A DNA stretch of 50,409 bases from a virus. The stretch's first letter is position 1. Every line of letters begins with the position of its first letter. The notes beneath the pieces are model-generated. The model was not told where the DNA came from. It was given only the letters and a program-made list of their open reading frames with translations, and did not search any database. A program made the position numbers and the translations under genes. The stretch spans positions 1 through 50,409 of the IMG/VR virus record IMGVR_UViG_3300029266_002412; one strand, given 5' to 3'. Below, one piece after another: positions 7,610 to 16,246 of this stretch.

Positions 7610-8520
7610 AGTTTTTTTGCTTCGCTTATAACGTCATTAATATCTATTTTATTACACCCAGCAGGATTTCTTTCTACAAACATAACTTTAGAATTTTTAT
7701 TTATAGGTGTTACTGAAGAAGGATTTTTATCGTGGCCATACATCCAATACGTTTCTAGTGTTATACCTGGATGTTGGTATGCTCCCATGATCCAAACAGG
7801 GCCTGTGCTTGCAGCAATATAAAATTCTGATGCTAGTGCTGCTTTTATCTGTTGAAAGAAAGACATATATGTAAGTTTTTTATAATTTTTTGAATCATGC
7901 AATCTAGGTTCGCTGTCCATACCATAATGAAATACTGTATAGCCGTCAGCTATTAATTTTGTTATCAACGAATTCCACCATTTTTCTGAAGGACATCTGC
8001 CAACTTCTTTACCGGCTCCTGTAAAAGGCCAGATTGCAATATTTTTATTAAAATAATCTAAGTTTATATTATTATTTTTACTATATGTACCTTGAATCTG
8101 ATTTTCAAATCCAACATCGAACCATTTTTCTAACTTGGGCTTCATTTCTTCGTCTGATAGATAGTCTTTCATGTCATATATTCCGTGCATATGTGCAGTT
8201 TCTTCTACAAGATTGTAATTATTAAACCAATCTTTGCTAGTATGCTTATCATTTGCAGCATCGTCTACTACTATATCACATTGAGATATTAATTTCTTAT
8301 CATAGTCACCTAGCTGTTCACTACTCCATCCATCAGTTATTTTTATTCTATCAATTAAGGGATGGTTGAAAAATATAGGCGCAATGAATGAAACTTTTTT
8401 CTCTATAAGCCAGTATTTATAACTACCTGGGTACTTTCTTTCAAAATATAATAACGTAGGGAGTGCACAGATTGAATCGCCAACTAAGCCTCCCATACAA
8501 GTCCAAATTTTTTTATTCAC
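7606..8520 (-). CDS. GT9-like glycosyltransferase (heptosyltransferase family)
   Basis: A 304-residue protein beginning KIWTCMGGLVGDSICALPTLLYF, the GxxGDxxxxLP N-terminal motif of ADP-heptose:LPS heptosyltransferases. The C-terminal domain has IAIWPFTGAGKEVGRCP, typical of GT9 donor-binding strands, then ALASEFYIAASTGPVWIMGA, equivalent to the family's ...DSGxxHLA... loop with the usual His replaced by Trp. This may shift donor or reduce activity. It is one of two GT9-like genes in the cluster and overlaps its neighbours by 4-8 bases. ADP-heptose is the expected donor, but other activated sugars made by this cluster are possible. Confidence 0.75.
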   Translation of the reverse strand: MNKKIWTCMGGLVGDSICALPTLLYFERKYPGSYKYWLIEKKVSFIAPIFFNHPLIDRIKITDGWSSEQLGDYDKKLISQCDIVVDDAANDKHTSKDWFNNYNLVEETAHMHGIYDMKDYLSDEEMKPKLEKWFDVGFENQIQGTYSKNNNINLDYFNKNIAIWPFTGAGKEVGRCPSEKWWNSLITKLIADGYTVFHYGMDSEPRLHDSKNYKKLTYMSFFQQIKAALASEFYIAASTGPVWIMGAYQHPGITLETYWMYGHDKNPSSVTPINKNSKVMFVERNPAGCNKIDINDVISEAKKL

Positions 8521-9151
8521 GGTTTACAGTCTCACAATCTTTAAACAAATCAAAGCTTCTTAAATCAGGATAATAAGGTTCGTTTTCAAATGAATCCTCA
8601 TTAGGTATATCTTTCTTAAATCTAGGGTAATTCGACATAAGAGTTAAACCTCTTGCTGCTTGCTCAGGTGTCATATATGCATTCCAACCTATAGTCTTTA
8701 TATTATCTTCGTGCATATATACTTCACCTCTTCCTTCATATCTTGCTCGCTTTGCAAAGTCTACAAGATTTTGATCATCAGTAATAATCATGCCTCCTTT
8801 GCCTATAGGTAAGTGCTTTTTAATATGAAAAGAAAGACACATTATAGAATCTTTTATATACATGTTTGATGTAAGTCTTTTTGCAGCGTCATAAAGCGGA
8901 TAAGGTTCAAGCTGGTATATACCTTCCCATTTATAATCTCTAAACTTTACAGACCCACCTGCGTGGATTATAGATTGCGGTACTGATAGGTAAGTTCGTG
9001 GTGGTATTGTTACCTCCTTTACTTTTAAATACTTTGCAGCAATCATTATCGCGTCAGTACAGCTGTCTGTAGCTATAGCATATTTAGAACCACAGTAATC
9101 TGCAATGTTTTCTTCAAACATTCTTACTATTTTATACGGGTTGTGTATCAT
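8513..9151 (-). CDS. DegT/DnrJ/EryC1/StrS-type sugar aminotransferase, short form
   Basis: A 212-residue protein with the N-terminal PLP domain of sugar aminotransferases: SKYAIATDSCTDAIMIAAKY (usual form ...GTdAL...), LYDAAKRLTS with the PLP-binding Asp-Ala, and SFHIKKHLPIGKGGMIITDD with the internal Schiff-base lysine and following GGxxxT. YEGRGEVY and YMTPEQAARG continue the fold. Full-length members are 370-400 aa, so the C-terminal small domain is missing or replaced by about 35 acidic residues. Compact forms like this are common in phages but may be inactive alone. Together with the 4,6-dehydratase and 2,3-dehydratase, an amino or dideoxy sugar product is suggested. Confidence 0.8.
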   Translation of the reverse strand: MIHNPYKIVRMFEENIADYCGSKYAIATDSCTDAIMIAAKYLKVKEVTIPPRTYLSVPQSIIHAGGSVKFRDYKWEGIYQLEPYPLYDAAKRLTSNMYIKDSIMCLSFHIKKHLPIGKGGMIITDDQNLVDFAKRARYEGRGEVYMHEDNIKTIGWNAYMTPEQAARGLTLMSNYPRFKKDIPNEDSFENEPYYPDLRSFDLFKDCETVNRE

Positions 9152-9362
9152 TATTTTCTTCCGGGAATACTTCTATACATAAAACATTTTCATCGTTAAC
9201 CATTATCATAGTTCCATCATCACATTCAAATTTAGAAAACTGGCCTTGTTTAAGACTGTCAGTTCTTATACCATGAAAAGTTCTTTTAACGCCTCCTACA
9301 AAATGTATTATCTGAGTTACGTACTTGCCTTTTTCTATTATTGTTGACTTTAAATTTATCAT
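9132..9362 (-). CDS. Small unknown protein, 76 aa
   Basis: A 76-residue beta-rich protein, MINLKSTIIEKGKYVTQIIH through CDDGTMIMVNDENVLCIEVF, ending EENNDTQPV. Alternating hydrophobic strands and the late VNDENVLCIEVFPE look like a small beta barrel or sandwich; no catalytic motif is visible. It lies between the 4,6-dehydratase and the aminotransferase, overlapping the former by four bases and the latter by 20, so it is translated with the sugar pathway. Many T4-like marine phages carry a similar-sized conserved hypothetical near structural genes, but I cannot assign a family. Confidence 0.65.
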   Translation of the reverse strand: MINLKSTIIEKGKYVTQIIHFVGGVKRTFHGIRTDSLKQGQFSKFECDDGTMIMVNDENVLCIEVFPEENNDTQPV

Positions 9363-10330
9363 GATAATTTTTCAACCCAGTAGTTTAACAAATCATTCAT
9401 AGTTTTTTCTATAGATATTTTAGGTTCCCAACCTGTATGTTCTTTTAGTAAGCTTGAATCTCCTACCTGTACTTGTATATCTATTTCTCTATAGTAAGGC
9501 TTGTATATTTCTTGCTTTATATCTTCATAAGGTATACCCGACGCTTTAATTAAGCAGTCTGTATAGTATTGCATTTTCTGGATTTCATCACCACAAACAT
9601 TATAGACTTTACCATTACTTTTTTCTGTCATCATCAAAAGATAATATGCATTAACGCAATCTCTTACATCTATAACAACTCTTTCAGTTTCAAGATTACC
9701 TATCTTCAAAACCTTGTCTTGTAAACCTAATTTCATTTTTGCAATCTGGTAAGCATCAGAGCTAATACTAAATATCTTACCTCGTCTTTCACCTGTATGG
9801 CTGAATGCTCTTGTTACAAATCCATTCAACTTCTTGTTTGCAAATCTTTCTTGAAGGTATATATCAATAGCAGCTTTAGAAGCACCATAAGGATTTGCTG
9901 GCAATATCTTGCCATCTGTATGTAATTTGGTGCCGTCACACGTATCACCATACACTTCCGATGTACTACAGAACATTAGCTTTGTTTCTGTGTTCTCTAA
10001 CAATGTTATTATATTCATAGTAGCTGTAACATTATCATTCCAAGTCATTATCGGGTCTGTAAAGCTTGTTGGTGGGTGACTTTGAGCAGCTAAGTGAAAT
10101 ACACCATCAAAGTTTTGTGAAAGCACTTTTTCTACTCCCATATAATCTTTTAAATCTGCATAGTGGAATTGTATTTTCTCTATTTCTTCAACAGACATAA
10201 TATCTACCAAATCCATTTCTCTACCATTAGCAGTTCTTATAATACCATGAACCTCGTGCCCTTCTTTTAACAATAGCTTTGCTAAATGAGGACCTGCAAA
10301 ACCTGTTATTCCTGTTACTAAAAATTTCAT
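9359..10330 (-). CDS. gmd: GDP-mannose 4,6-dehydratase/4-reductase-like SDR enzyme
   Basis: A 323-residue extended SDR: MKFLVTGITGFAGPHLAKLL is the NAD(P)-binding GxxGxxG, FHLAAQSHPPTSF the AAQSHV-like loop of GMD, MFCSTSEVYGD and NPYGASKAAIDIY the S...YxxxK triad, and FVTRAFSHTGERRG the family's RxFNHxGPRRG substrate loop. The length fits GMD/RMD enzymes. Expected reaction: GDP-D-mannose to GDP-4-keto-6-deoxymannose, or the subsequent 4-reduction; sequence alone does not separate the two. A good Shine-Dalgarno (AAGGAGA) and a promoter-like element lie upstream. This would be the entry step for the deoxysugar genes downstream on the same transcript. Confidence 0.85.
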   Translation of the reverse strand: MKFLVTGITGFAGPHLAKLLLKEGHEVHGIIRTANGREMDLVDIMSVEEIEKIQFHYADLKDYMGVEKVLSQNFDGVFHLAAQSHPPTSFTDPIMTWNDNVTATMNIITLLENTETKLMFCSTSEVYGDTCDGTKLHTDGKILPANPYGASKAAIDIYLQERFANKKLNGFVTRAFSHTGERRGKIFSISSDAYQIAKMKLGLQDKVLKIGNLETERVVIDVRDCVNAYYLLMMTEKSNGKVYNVCGDEIQKMQYYTDCLIKASGIPYEDIKQEIYKPYYREIDIQVQVGDSSLLKEHTGWEPKISIEKTMNDLLNYWVEKLS

Positions 10331-10358
10331 ATTCTTTCTCCTTTTTAATTTGTATATT

Positions 10359-10384
10359 ATAATATAAGCATTTTTCTTGACATA
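10359..10384 (-). promoter_or_regulatory. Shared phage promoter-like element (site H)
   Basis: Minus strand reads TTATGTCAAGAAAAATG then CTTATATTAT, about 30 bases before the GMD-like start at 10330. It matches TATGTCA-N8-TTTGTTATATTAG except at TTTG (ATGC), and it occupies the only gap in this part of the cluster. Confidence 0.5.
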
Positions 10385-10390
10385 AAAAAA

Positions 10391-10996
10391 TTATACTGTA
10401 TCTATGTACTTAATTTTTGATTTTTTATTTTTTAGTTCGCTGAAGTATTTCTCTCCAACCCACCAATCTTCCCAAGGTTCCCATATACTATTACCTTTGT
10501 TGTCATATTTTTCTGTACCATCTGTAAGTACGTCTTCAAACAACATCTTATATCCTGAAGCTTCAAGTATTTTTATAGAATCTTTCTTTCTTGCATCTGT
10601 AACTTCTGAATCTGCATATGAATCGTGTTCAAATGTCATAAAATCAAATGTATAGCCATTAGAGATTAAGAGCTCTAGACAAGGTATCGAAGCATCATCA
10701 ACATCAAGCGATATATAGTCGAAGTGTTTTACATTTGATTTAGCATCTAAAATTTCTATAAAACTCTGTACAGTAACGTCTGCTTTTATGCATTCGTTTC
10801 GTCTATCTGATTTGTTAAATAGATCTATCCATCTCTGTTGAAAATCTACTGATATACCTTTCCACCCTAACCACTCTAATGCTGCTGTGTTATTTCCTTC
10901 AAAAGGGTGGTGGCTACCTAGATCTAAATAACATCCTCTGCCTCCAATTAGTTTATGTGCAAACTTATCTTGAAATTCTTTAGCGTAATATTGCAT
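10391..10996 (-). CDS. FkbM-like SAM-dependent methyltransferase
   Basis: A 201-residue protein with GRGCYLDLGSHHPFEGNNTA, the glycine-rich SAM-binding motif I of FkbM-family methyltransferases (family form: ...vDiGAhxGxxS...), then GWKGISVDFQQ (acidic end of strand beta-2) and DYISLDVDDASIPCLELL, the conserved catalytic/SAM-proximal segment (usually ...D.E..E...L). FkbM enzymes O-methylate sugars or polyketides. Located among glycosyltransferases, it is likely to cap or decorate the glycan this cluster makes. It overlaps the upstream glycosyltransferase by 17 bases. Acceptor unknown. Confidence 0.8.
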   Translation of the reverse strand: MQYYAKEFQDKFAHKLIGGRGCYLDLGSHHPFEGNNTAALEWLGWKGISVDFQQRWIDLFNKSDRRNECIKADVTVQSFIEILDAKSNVKHFDYISLDVDDASIPCLELLISNGYTFDFMTFEHDSYADSEVTDARKKDSIKILEASGYKMLFEDVLTDGTEKYDNKGNSIWEPWEDWWVGEKYFSELKNKKSKIKYIDTV

Positions 10997-11801
10997 TCGC
11001 CCACTCCGTTCTTGTTAAATTAGTTACTTTACTTAATCCTCTATTAGCAATTGTATCTCGAGTATAACTTCTGCTTAGATAGAATTCTATTTTATCTTGC
11101 AAATCTTCTATGTCCTTATATATTACCAAGTCTTCTCCATCAACTAACCCTGTAAGTTCTCTACCGTGCCAGTCATCTGTAAGTAAAAAACCTCCAGCTG
11201 CAAGTACTTTATATATTCTATCAGAAGCACAGTTATCTGTGCATATATTAAGATTTATTTTAGTCTTACCTACCTCGATTGAATGTTGCAACCCGTATGC
11301 TGATGATATTATATTTACATTTTCTAAGCGATCTAGCATACTGCTTCTGTTACCATAGACATTACCTATGAATGAAATATCGTATTGTTTTTTTACGTTT
11401 TGAACAATATCAACTGACTCGTCATATCCTTCACATACGTAATAGCTTTCCTTGTTATATTTCTTAGCTAGCTCTAATGTCTTAGGTTTGTCAAAAAATG
11501 ATTTATCACTGTAATATGTTTTCATAGCCATTTCAGATGTAAATGTTTGAGCAGGATCCATAAACCAATATATTATTTTTTTATTGTTTTTCTTCAACTC
11601 CTTCATTGTATATTCTGAAACGCCATTTCCTTTTGCAATTAGAATGATGTCATAGTCTTTCTTTTCCTGAAGTTTTAAATTGAAATTATTTTCTGATCTG
11701 TAAGAAAATTCTTCTACATCATGACCCAAGCCTTTAAGCGAATCTCTCTGAGAATTGTTTGTTGAGCCTTCTGTGAATACACCTATGAACAATATTTTCA
11801 T
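10980..11801 (-). CDS. CgeB-like/GT-B glycosyltransferase
   Basis: A 273-residue GT-B-like protein: MKILFIGVFTEGSTNNSQR opens the acceptor domain, KKIIYWFMDPAQTF resembles the hinge strand of CgeB/YkvP proteins, and YDISFIGNVYGNRSSMLDRL followed by INLNICTDNCASDRIYKVLA and AGGFLLTDDWHGRE gives the C-terminal donor domain (family form: ...R.fEa.a.G...lt......). CgeB-like proteins are glycosyltransferases found in spore and phage glycosylation loci. It overlaps both neighbours. No membrane segment is present. Donor and acceptor are unreadable. Confidence 0.75.
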   Translation of the reverse strand: MKILFIGVFTEGSTNNSQRDSLKGLGHDVEEFSYRSENNFNLKLQEKKDYDIILIAKGNGVSEYTMKELKKNNKKIIYWFMDPAQTFTSEMAMKTYYSDKSFFDKPKTLELAKKYNKESYYVCEGYDESVDIVQNVKKQYDISFIGNVYGNRSSMLDRLENVNIISSAYGLQHSIEVGKTKINLNICTDNCASDRIYKVLAAGGFLLTDDWHGRELTGLVDGEDLVIYKDIEDLQDKIEFYLSRSYTRDTIANRGLSKVTNLTRTEWANAILR

Positions 11802-12619
11802 ATTTCTGAATATATTCTTTTTAGTGTTTCTTCTACCTTTATTTCTAAAAAAGATATAAGTTCAATTCCTTTATATTTTCCAAACCATTCTTCGTATGTA
11901 CAACCTACTCTATTATCAGTCTTTACTTTTAAGCCTAGCATTCTCGCTTCTAAAACTAATCTGCAGCAAGATTCGAATGCATGAGAAAAAAACACGATTC
12001 CTTGATATTTAGAAATGGTTTCTATAAGTTCCTTCCATTGACAGTTTTTAACATAATCATAAGGTATTGCTTGAGTCTCACAAAGTTGTATTGCTTTATT
12101 GCTTCTCTTACCTGGAACTATGCACCATTTAGAATCTTTATTTTCTTTATACATTTTTCTTATATGGTCGAATTGATCTTGTGAAAACTGAGTACAACCT
12201 AGCGTTTCGATATTTTCTATATCTAGATGCATGTTCATTATCTCTGCCTGTTTATGAGTAAGACAGAATACCTTTTTCGCATGAGAGTAAAATGATTTAT
12301 TAACAACTTTTGATTGAGGTGCAATAAAGCCATCATACATAGCTGTGTTTCTAGTATCAACGTACTTCTGATCACGCTCGATTATTATATATGTTGCTGA
12401 TTCCTGAAACCACAGCTTAGATTCTTCACTAAGTCCTGCAAAGTTAGAAATGATAAAAACATCAGCCTTATGTATATTCGGGCTAAACGTTTGACTTTTG
12501 ACAGTTTTCAAATTAACGCCTTTTTCTTTCAGATATTTTATAACTACTCCATCTGATAGCTCTGCACCTCCTATTATTTCATCTTCAAAAAAGTCTGATA
12601 TGTATATTATGTTCTTCAT
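11798..12619 (-). CDS. Glycosyltransferase, GT4-like (short)
   Basis: A 273-residue protein opening MKNIIYISDFFEDEIIGGAELSD, the GGxE loop typical of GT4 acceptor domains. Mid-chain VFCLTHKQAEIMNMHLDI matches the hinge helix region, and IVFFSHAFESCCRLVLEARMLGLKV contains an E...E-like donor site (family form E-G-x-P..E-A-x-A-x-G), here FESCCRLVLEARMLG. It is shorter than usual GT4 enzymes (about 350-400). It overlaps the CgeB-like gene by four bases, so the two are coupled and may act on consecutive sugars. Donor unknown. Confidence 0.75.
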   Translation of the reverse strand: MKNIIYISDFFEDEIIGGAELSDGVVIKYLKEKGVNLKTVKSQTFSPNIHKADVFIISNFAGLSEESKLWFQESATYIIIERDQKYVDTRNTAMYDGFIAPQSKVVNKSFYSHAKKVFCLTHKQAEIMNMHLDIENIETLGCTQFSQDQFDHIRKMYKENKDSKWCIVPGKRSNKAIQLCETQAIPYDYVKNCQWKELIETISKYQGIVFFSHAFESCCRLVLEARMLGLKVKTDNRVGCTYEEWFGKYKGIELISFLEIKVEETLKRIYSEI

Positions 12620-12624
12620 GTTTG

Positions 12625-13071
12625 TTATCTTTTAATTATATCGTCGTCAAAATCATAATCGATGAGTTGTACCAGTCCCATCTTATTAAGAAATAACGTT
12701 CTGTAACCATTATTGTAAATTCTTTTCATATCTGATCTTAATGTACCTATATAGAATCTCATAGAAGATTGCTCCATTACAAGCTTTGGAATATCCAGAG
12801 CTCGCTTTTTATATCTAGGTATTTCTCTAATTCCAGTGTCTCTTGCAAGAGCATTGAAGTGTGTAGTAGAAAATTCATTTAGATTTAATACGTGTGTCAC
12901 GCCTCTAAATAAAGGATTCAATATTAAAAACATGTAGTTCTTTTTCTCACCTTCTCTGTTTTGGTACAAATTAGATACAACCATACCTTTCTGTAAATCT
13001 TTTTTAGGTATAATCAAACGTGAATTCATTTTCATCAAGTGTTGATTGTAGTAATTTGTGCTAGGTATCAT
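12625..13071 (-). CDS. Unknown phage protein, 148 aa
   Basis: A 148-residue protein with an N-terminal segment MIPSTNYYNQHLMKMNSRLI followed by KNYMFLILNPLFRGVTHVLN and a basic C-terminal half (RFYIGTLRSDMKRIYNNGYR). LNPLFRGVTHVLNLNEFS reads like conserved hypothetical proteins beside structural genes of marine T4-like phages, where some are called DNA-end or head-tail proteins. I cannot confirm that and make no functional claim. It sits between glycosyltransferase genes but shares no sugar-binding motif, suggesting it was inherited with the island rather than acting in it. Confidence 0.65.
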   Translation of the reverse strand: MIPSTNYYNQHLMKMNSRLIIPKKDLQKGMVVSNLYQNREGEKKNYMFLILNPLFRGVTHVLNLNEFSTTHFNALARDTGIREIPRYKKRALDIPKLVMEQSSMRFYIGTLRSDMKRIYNNGYRTLFLNKMGLVQLIDYDFDDDIIKR

Positions 13072-13550
13072 TATATATCGCCTAATGCAAAACCTTTAAC
13101 TTTCTTACAAGCCGCAAGGTATTCTACAAAAAACTCAGCCTTTGACATATCTACCTTAGATTCTATATCTGTGCCTTCCATTATATCATTGACACCTTCT
13201 GCTACTGGTGCATAGCACCATTTTATTTTTTCGTTACCTACAACTTCATCACCACTATGCAATGCAACTTTACCAGCAGGAAAAACAAAGCATTCTTTGG
13301 TCTGTATTGTTGCTGGGTACCAATATGATTCGCCATCGTCATATCTTAATGTTTTAACTATATCTGGCATTGAAGATTCATATTCCTCAATGTTAAAGTC
13401 CGGATGCTTCTTGTAATTTAATGGGAATTCGTTTGTATACATACCTGAGCTCAAGTCCATTCTTGAAACACCTGACTTTTCATCAAATTCTTGCAGTACC
13501 ATGTCTTTTCCTGTTATCGGACTCTTCGTCCATTCTTCATTATTATTCAT
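13071..13550 (-). CDS. Unknown phage protein, 159 aa
   Basis: A 159-residue acidic protein: EEWTKSPITGKDMVLQEFDE at the N terminus, RYDDGESYWYPATIQTKECF in the middle and SKAEFFVEYLAACKKVKGFA at the end. The N-terminal SPITGKDMVL has the look of a zinc-less ribbon or a small binding domain, but the cysteines are absent. No catalytic signature is seen. Its one-base overlap with the 148-aa gene and eight-base overlap with the GT4 gene show it is part of the same transcript. Proteins of this type accompany marine T4-like phage structural genes; function unknown. Confidence 0.65.
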   Translation of the reverse strand: MNNNEEWTKSPITGKDMVLQEFDEKSGVSRMDLSSGMYTNEFPLNYKKHPDFNIEEYESSMPDIVKTLRYDDGESYWYPATIQTKECFVFPAGKVALHSGDEVVGNEKIKWCYAPVAEGVNDIMEGTDIESKVDMSKAEFFVEYLAACKKVKGFALGDI

Positions 13551-14874
13551 ATGTTTGTAGCTCTTCTAGTTTAGGGATTTCAAATTCAGTACTAAACGAT
13601 GGTAAATATCTTTCTAGTATATCACCAAAGCTTTCTGTCATCTTTTCAAGTGAAAAGTTAACCTTCATGTACTGCGATTGTTTTCTTGTTTTTTCTAAAT
13701 GTTTTTTGTAGTTTTTATGTACGTCGTTCATCACACTAGCTGCAAACTGATAGTTTATGTAAAACCAATTTGATTCAGCAACTATTACTTCTTCCCATAC
13801 AACTGAAGGGTGAACTTGTCTTAACTCACCTTCCATAAGAATACCGTGTTCTGATAGAAAATCTACGTGTCCTGACCAACCTGGAGCAATTACTGGTTTT
13901 CCTGTTAATGAAAATTCAGCAAGAGGTCTACCATATCCTTCACCATGTGTAAAGCTTACCATAGCTTTTATTTTTGAATGGTTGTAAAGTGAATTCATTT
14001 CCTTATCAGTTAGATCTCCCCATACTATATATACATTAGGAACTCTTTTGTTTGCTTTAGCAAAATTATTTCTTAGGTCACTTATTTTCTTTTTAAGTAT
14101 TATTTCTTCTGGTACAGAAAAACCTATACCTGTTTTAATAACTAATGCAGGTTGGTTTCTAGAGGAAAGCTTTGTAAAAGTAGATAAGAACGTATGTATT
14201 GTTCCACCTACATCTTTTCTATCGTGAGTAAACTCTCCGTTCATCCAATGGCCACACAAGATAAAGCAAAAGTCTTCTTCTATAGAATCCAAAGTTTCAG
14301 CAACTGATTTTTCTATTTTTGATTTCTTATTGTAAACTTCAATATCCACACCTTCAAACAAAACTTCAATTGGTTTTGTGTTAGCTAGTGTTTCTACTAT
14401 TTTCTGTGTGTTCTGGTCTATCTTGTCGTAAGTGCATGTAAATGCTCTTGCAGAATGATTTGAAGGTACAATATTCATGTCCATTCTGTTCATTCCTTCT
14501 AACCACTGAGGTGAAACTCTGTCAGTCTCTATCCCTGCTGTAATTCCAATGTTATATTTACCTACAGCTTGGAATTCGTTAGGAACAGTAACCTGCATCC
14601 ATATATCTGGCTGGTTAGATATTTCTTGATTTGCTGTAGTTATGTCTAATATGTCTTTGTTTTCTTTTCTTGTTAATTCTGTACGAGGGCAAGTACCCCA
14701 TCTCTGATCCAAGACTTTTATATTAAACTTGTCTAATGCAATTAAACTTCTTATTAAATCTCTTGAGTGATTTCCATAGCCACTTCTACTAGATGCAGGA
14801 CAGCTAATTATTATTGTTGGTTTATTCTGATTCATATTATAGTACTCCTGTTGGATATATTGGTTCTGGTTCAT
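13543..14874 (-). CDS. GT4-family glycosyltransferase
   Basis: A 443-residue glycosyltransferase group 1 protein. SSRSGYGNHSRDLIRSL is the GxG acceptor-side loop; MNIVPSNHSARAF is the hinge helix; FCFILCGHWMNGEFTHDRKD begins the donor domain; and AMVSFTHGEGYGRPLAEFSL contains the EGxxxxxAE donor motif (HGEGYGRPLAE), followed by GKPVIAPGWSGHVDFL. These match GT4 retaining transferases closely. The protein is full length. It overlaps the next GT4 gene by 38 bases and is probably cytoplasmic. The donor sugar is not readable, but a GDP- or ADP-linked sugar made by the island is plausible. Confidence 0.88.
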   Translation of the reverse strand: MNQNQYIQQEYYNMNQNKPTIIISCPASSRSGYGNHSRDLIRSLIALDKFNIKVLDQRWGTCPRTELTRKENKDILDITTANQEISNQPDIWMQVTVPNEFQAVGKYNIGITAGIETDRVSPQWLEGMNRMDMNIVPSNHSARAFTCTYDKIDQNTQKIVETLANTKPIEVLFEGVDIEVYNKKSKIEKSVAETLDSIEEDFCFILCGHWMNGEFTHDRKDVGGTIHTFLSTFTKLSSRNQPALVIKTGIGFSVPEEIILKKKISDLRNNFAKANKRVPNVYIVWGDLTDKEMNSLYNHSKIKAMVSFTHGEGYGRPLAEFSLTGKPVIAPGWSGHVDFLSEHGILMEGELRQVHPSVVWEEVIVAESNWFYINYQFAASVMNDVHKNYKKHLEKTRKQSQYMKVNFSLEKMTESFGDILERYLPSFSTEFEIPKLEELQTYE

Positions 14875-16246
14875 TCGTGTTTATTAATTTAAAAGACTTC
14901 ATTGGTTTCCAAGTTTCAAATAATGATTCAAAAGCTTTTATTACTTTATCACACATACCTTCTTTATTGAATCCGTTTTCTATTGCCCAATTTCTTCCTT
15001 CAAGTCCCTTTGCTTTTCTCTTGTCTCTACCCATATCATACCAATACTTAATTCCTTTTTCAATATCATCTATTGTTGGTCTTGAGTCGTAAATGTATGG
15101 TGTAACTGGTGATCCTTGTATGCTCTGGTTAGGCCATAACGGATAAGTCCACGATCCGTGATCTTTTGATATCTTACCAGTTGAATTGCTTGGTACTTCT
15201 GCTGTAAAGTGTTTTACGCTAAGTTCTTCGCCATTTACTTTAAATCCTAGTTGATCTTGCAGCCCTCCACACACAGTTGCTATAGTAGGTGTTCCAGCCA
15301 TCATACCTTCCATGTGTGACAACCCAAACCCTTCTGCTGAAGATGGATTGCAAATTACATCTGCTATGTTATATAGTACATTTAATTTTTCATATGGAAG
15401 CTTTGCTGTGCTAAATATAACTTTAAGACCTGGATATAATTTAGTTGATACAGCCTGAAGGTCAGTTCCATGTTCGTCTACAATATCAGTGTGCATTAAT
15501 AGACATACTTTAGTCTTTTGCTCTTCGCTAAGCTTAGTCCAAAACTGTCCAAAAGCCTGTATTAAATCAGAACACCCTTTTCTTCTAATATTTCTACTAT
15601 TAAAAAAGCAAATATATTCAACGTCCTGATCTCCAAATAAAGCTGTTTGGGTACCTATTACTTCAGGATGTACATCGTCTAAAGGGAAGTACTTTTTATC
15701 ATCTATACCATGTTGAACATAATGTAAATCTACATCTTCAACTCTTGGTGAACGCTGACATACGTGTTTATTTATATTGTATGTCTGCTTTGATATTCCC
15801 ATTAAAAGATCGCACGATTCGTAAAATGGTTCATTCCAATGAGGGAATGGAAGATCATCCCATATATTATAATATGATATTGGCGTATGCTGTCTTAATT
15901 CGTGTGCCATTTCATATAGCCAGCCCCAAAATCTAGGATCTGTAAAATGCATGATAGCATCTGGTTTTTCGATATTAATAACATCTCTTAATATATCTGG
16001 GTTTCCATATCCAGATACAGGTAATACTTTAATATAACCATCTGAAACTCCTGATTCTTTTATTGTGTCTTGTTGCTCTGAAAGATCTACAAAGCCTTTT
16101 CCTTCTTCAGGATGCTTTATAGCGCCACCGATCTGAACCCAATCATATTTGTGTAATGTTCCCATTACAATTTCCTTTGACATCGTACCTACACCTGAGT
16201 GAAGTCTAATATCATCTCCTAATAATAGTATTTTCTTTTTTGCCAT
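14837..16246 (-). CDS. GT4-family glycosyltransferase
   Basis: A 469-residue GT4 enzyme beginning MAKKKILLLGDDIRLHSGVG, with a SGVGTMSKEIV acceptor loop, and a C-terminal donor motif VICNPSSAEGFGLSHMEGMMAGTP (the usual PSxxEGFGLxxxEaMAxGxP). YICFFNSRNIRRKGCSDLIQ is the typical start of the donor domain with its RKG. It is the first large gene of the glycosyltransferase island and shares 35 bases with the ribbon-helix-helix-like gene upstream. The close pair of GT4 genes suggests two consecutive transfers on the same acceptor. Confidence 0.88.
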   Translation of the reverse strand: MAKKKILLLGDDIRLHSGVGTMSKEIVMGTLHKYDWVQIGGAIKHPEEGKGFVDLSEQQDTIKESGVSDGYIKVLPVSGYGNPDILRDVINIEKPDAIMHFTDPRFWGWLYEMAHELRQHTPISYYNIWDDLPFPHWNEPFYESCDLLMGISKQTYNINKHVCQRSPRVEDVDLHYVQHGIDDKKYFPLDDVHPEVIGTQTALFGDQDVEYICFFNSRNIRRKGCSDLIQAFGQFWTKLSEEQKTKVCLLMHTDIVDEHGTDLQAVSTKLYPGLKVIFSTAKLPYEKLNVLYNIADVICNPSSAEGFGLSHMEGMMAGTPTIATVCGGLQDQLGFKVNGEELSVKHFTAEVPSNSTGKISKDHGSWTYPLWPNQSIQGSPVTPYIYDSRPTIDDIEKGIKYWYDMGRDKRKAKGLEGRNWAIENGFNKEGMCDKVIKAFESLFETWKPMKSFKLINTNEPEPIYPTGVL

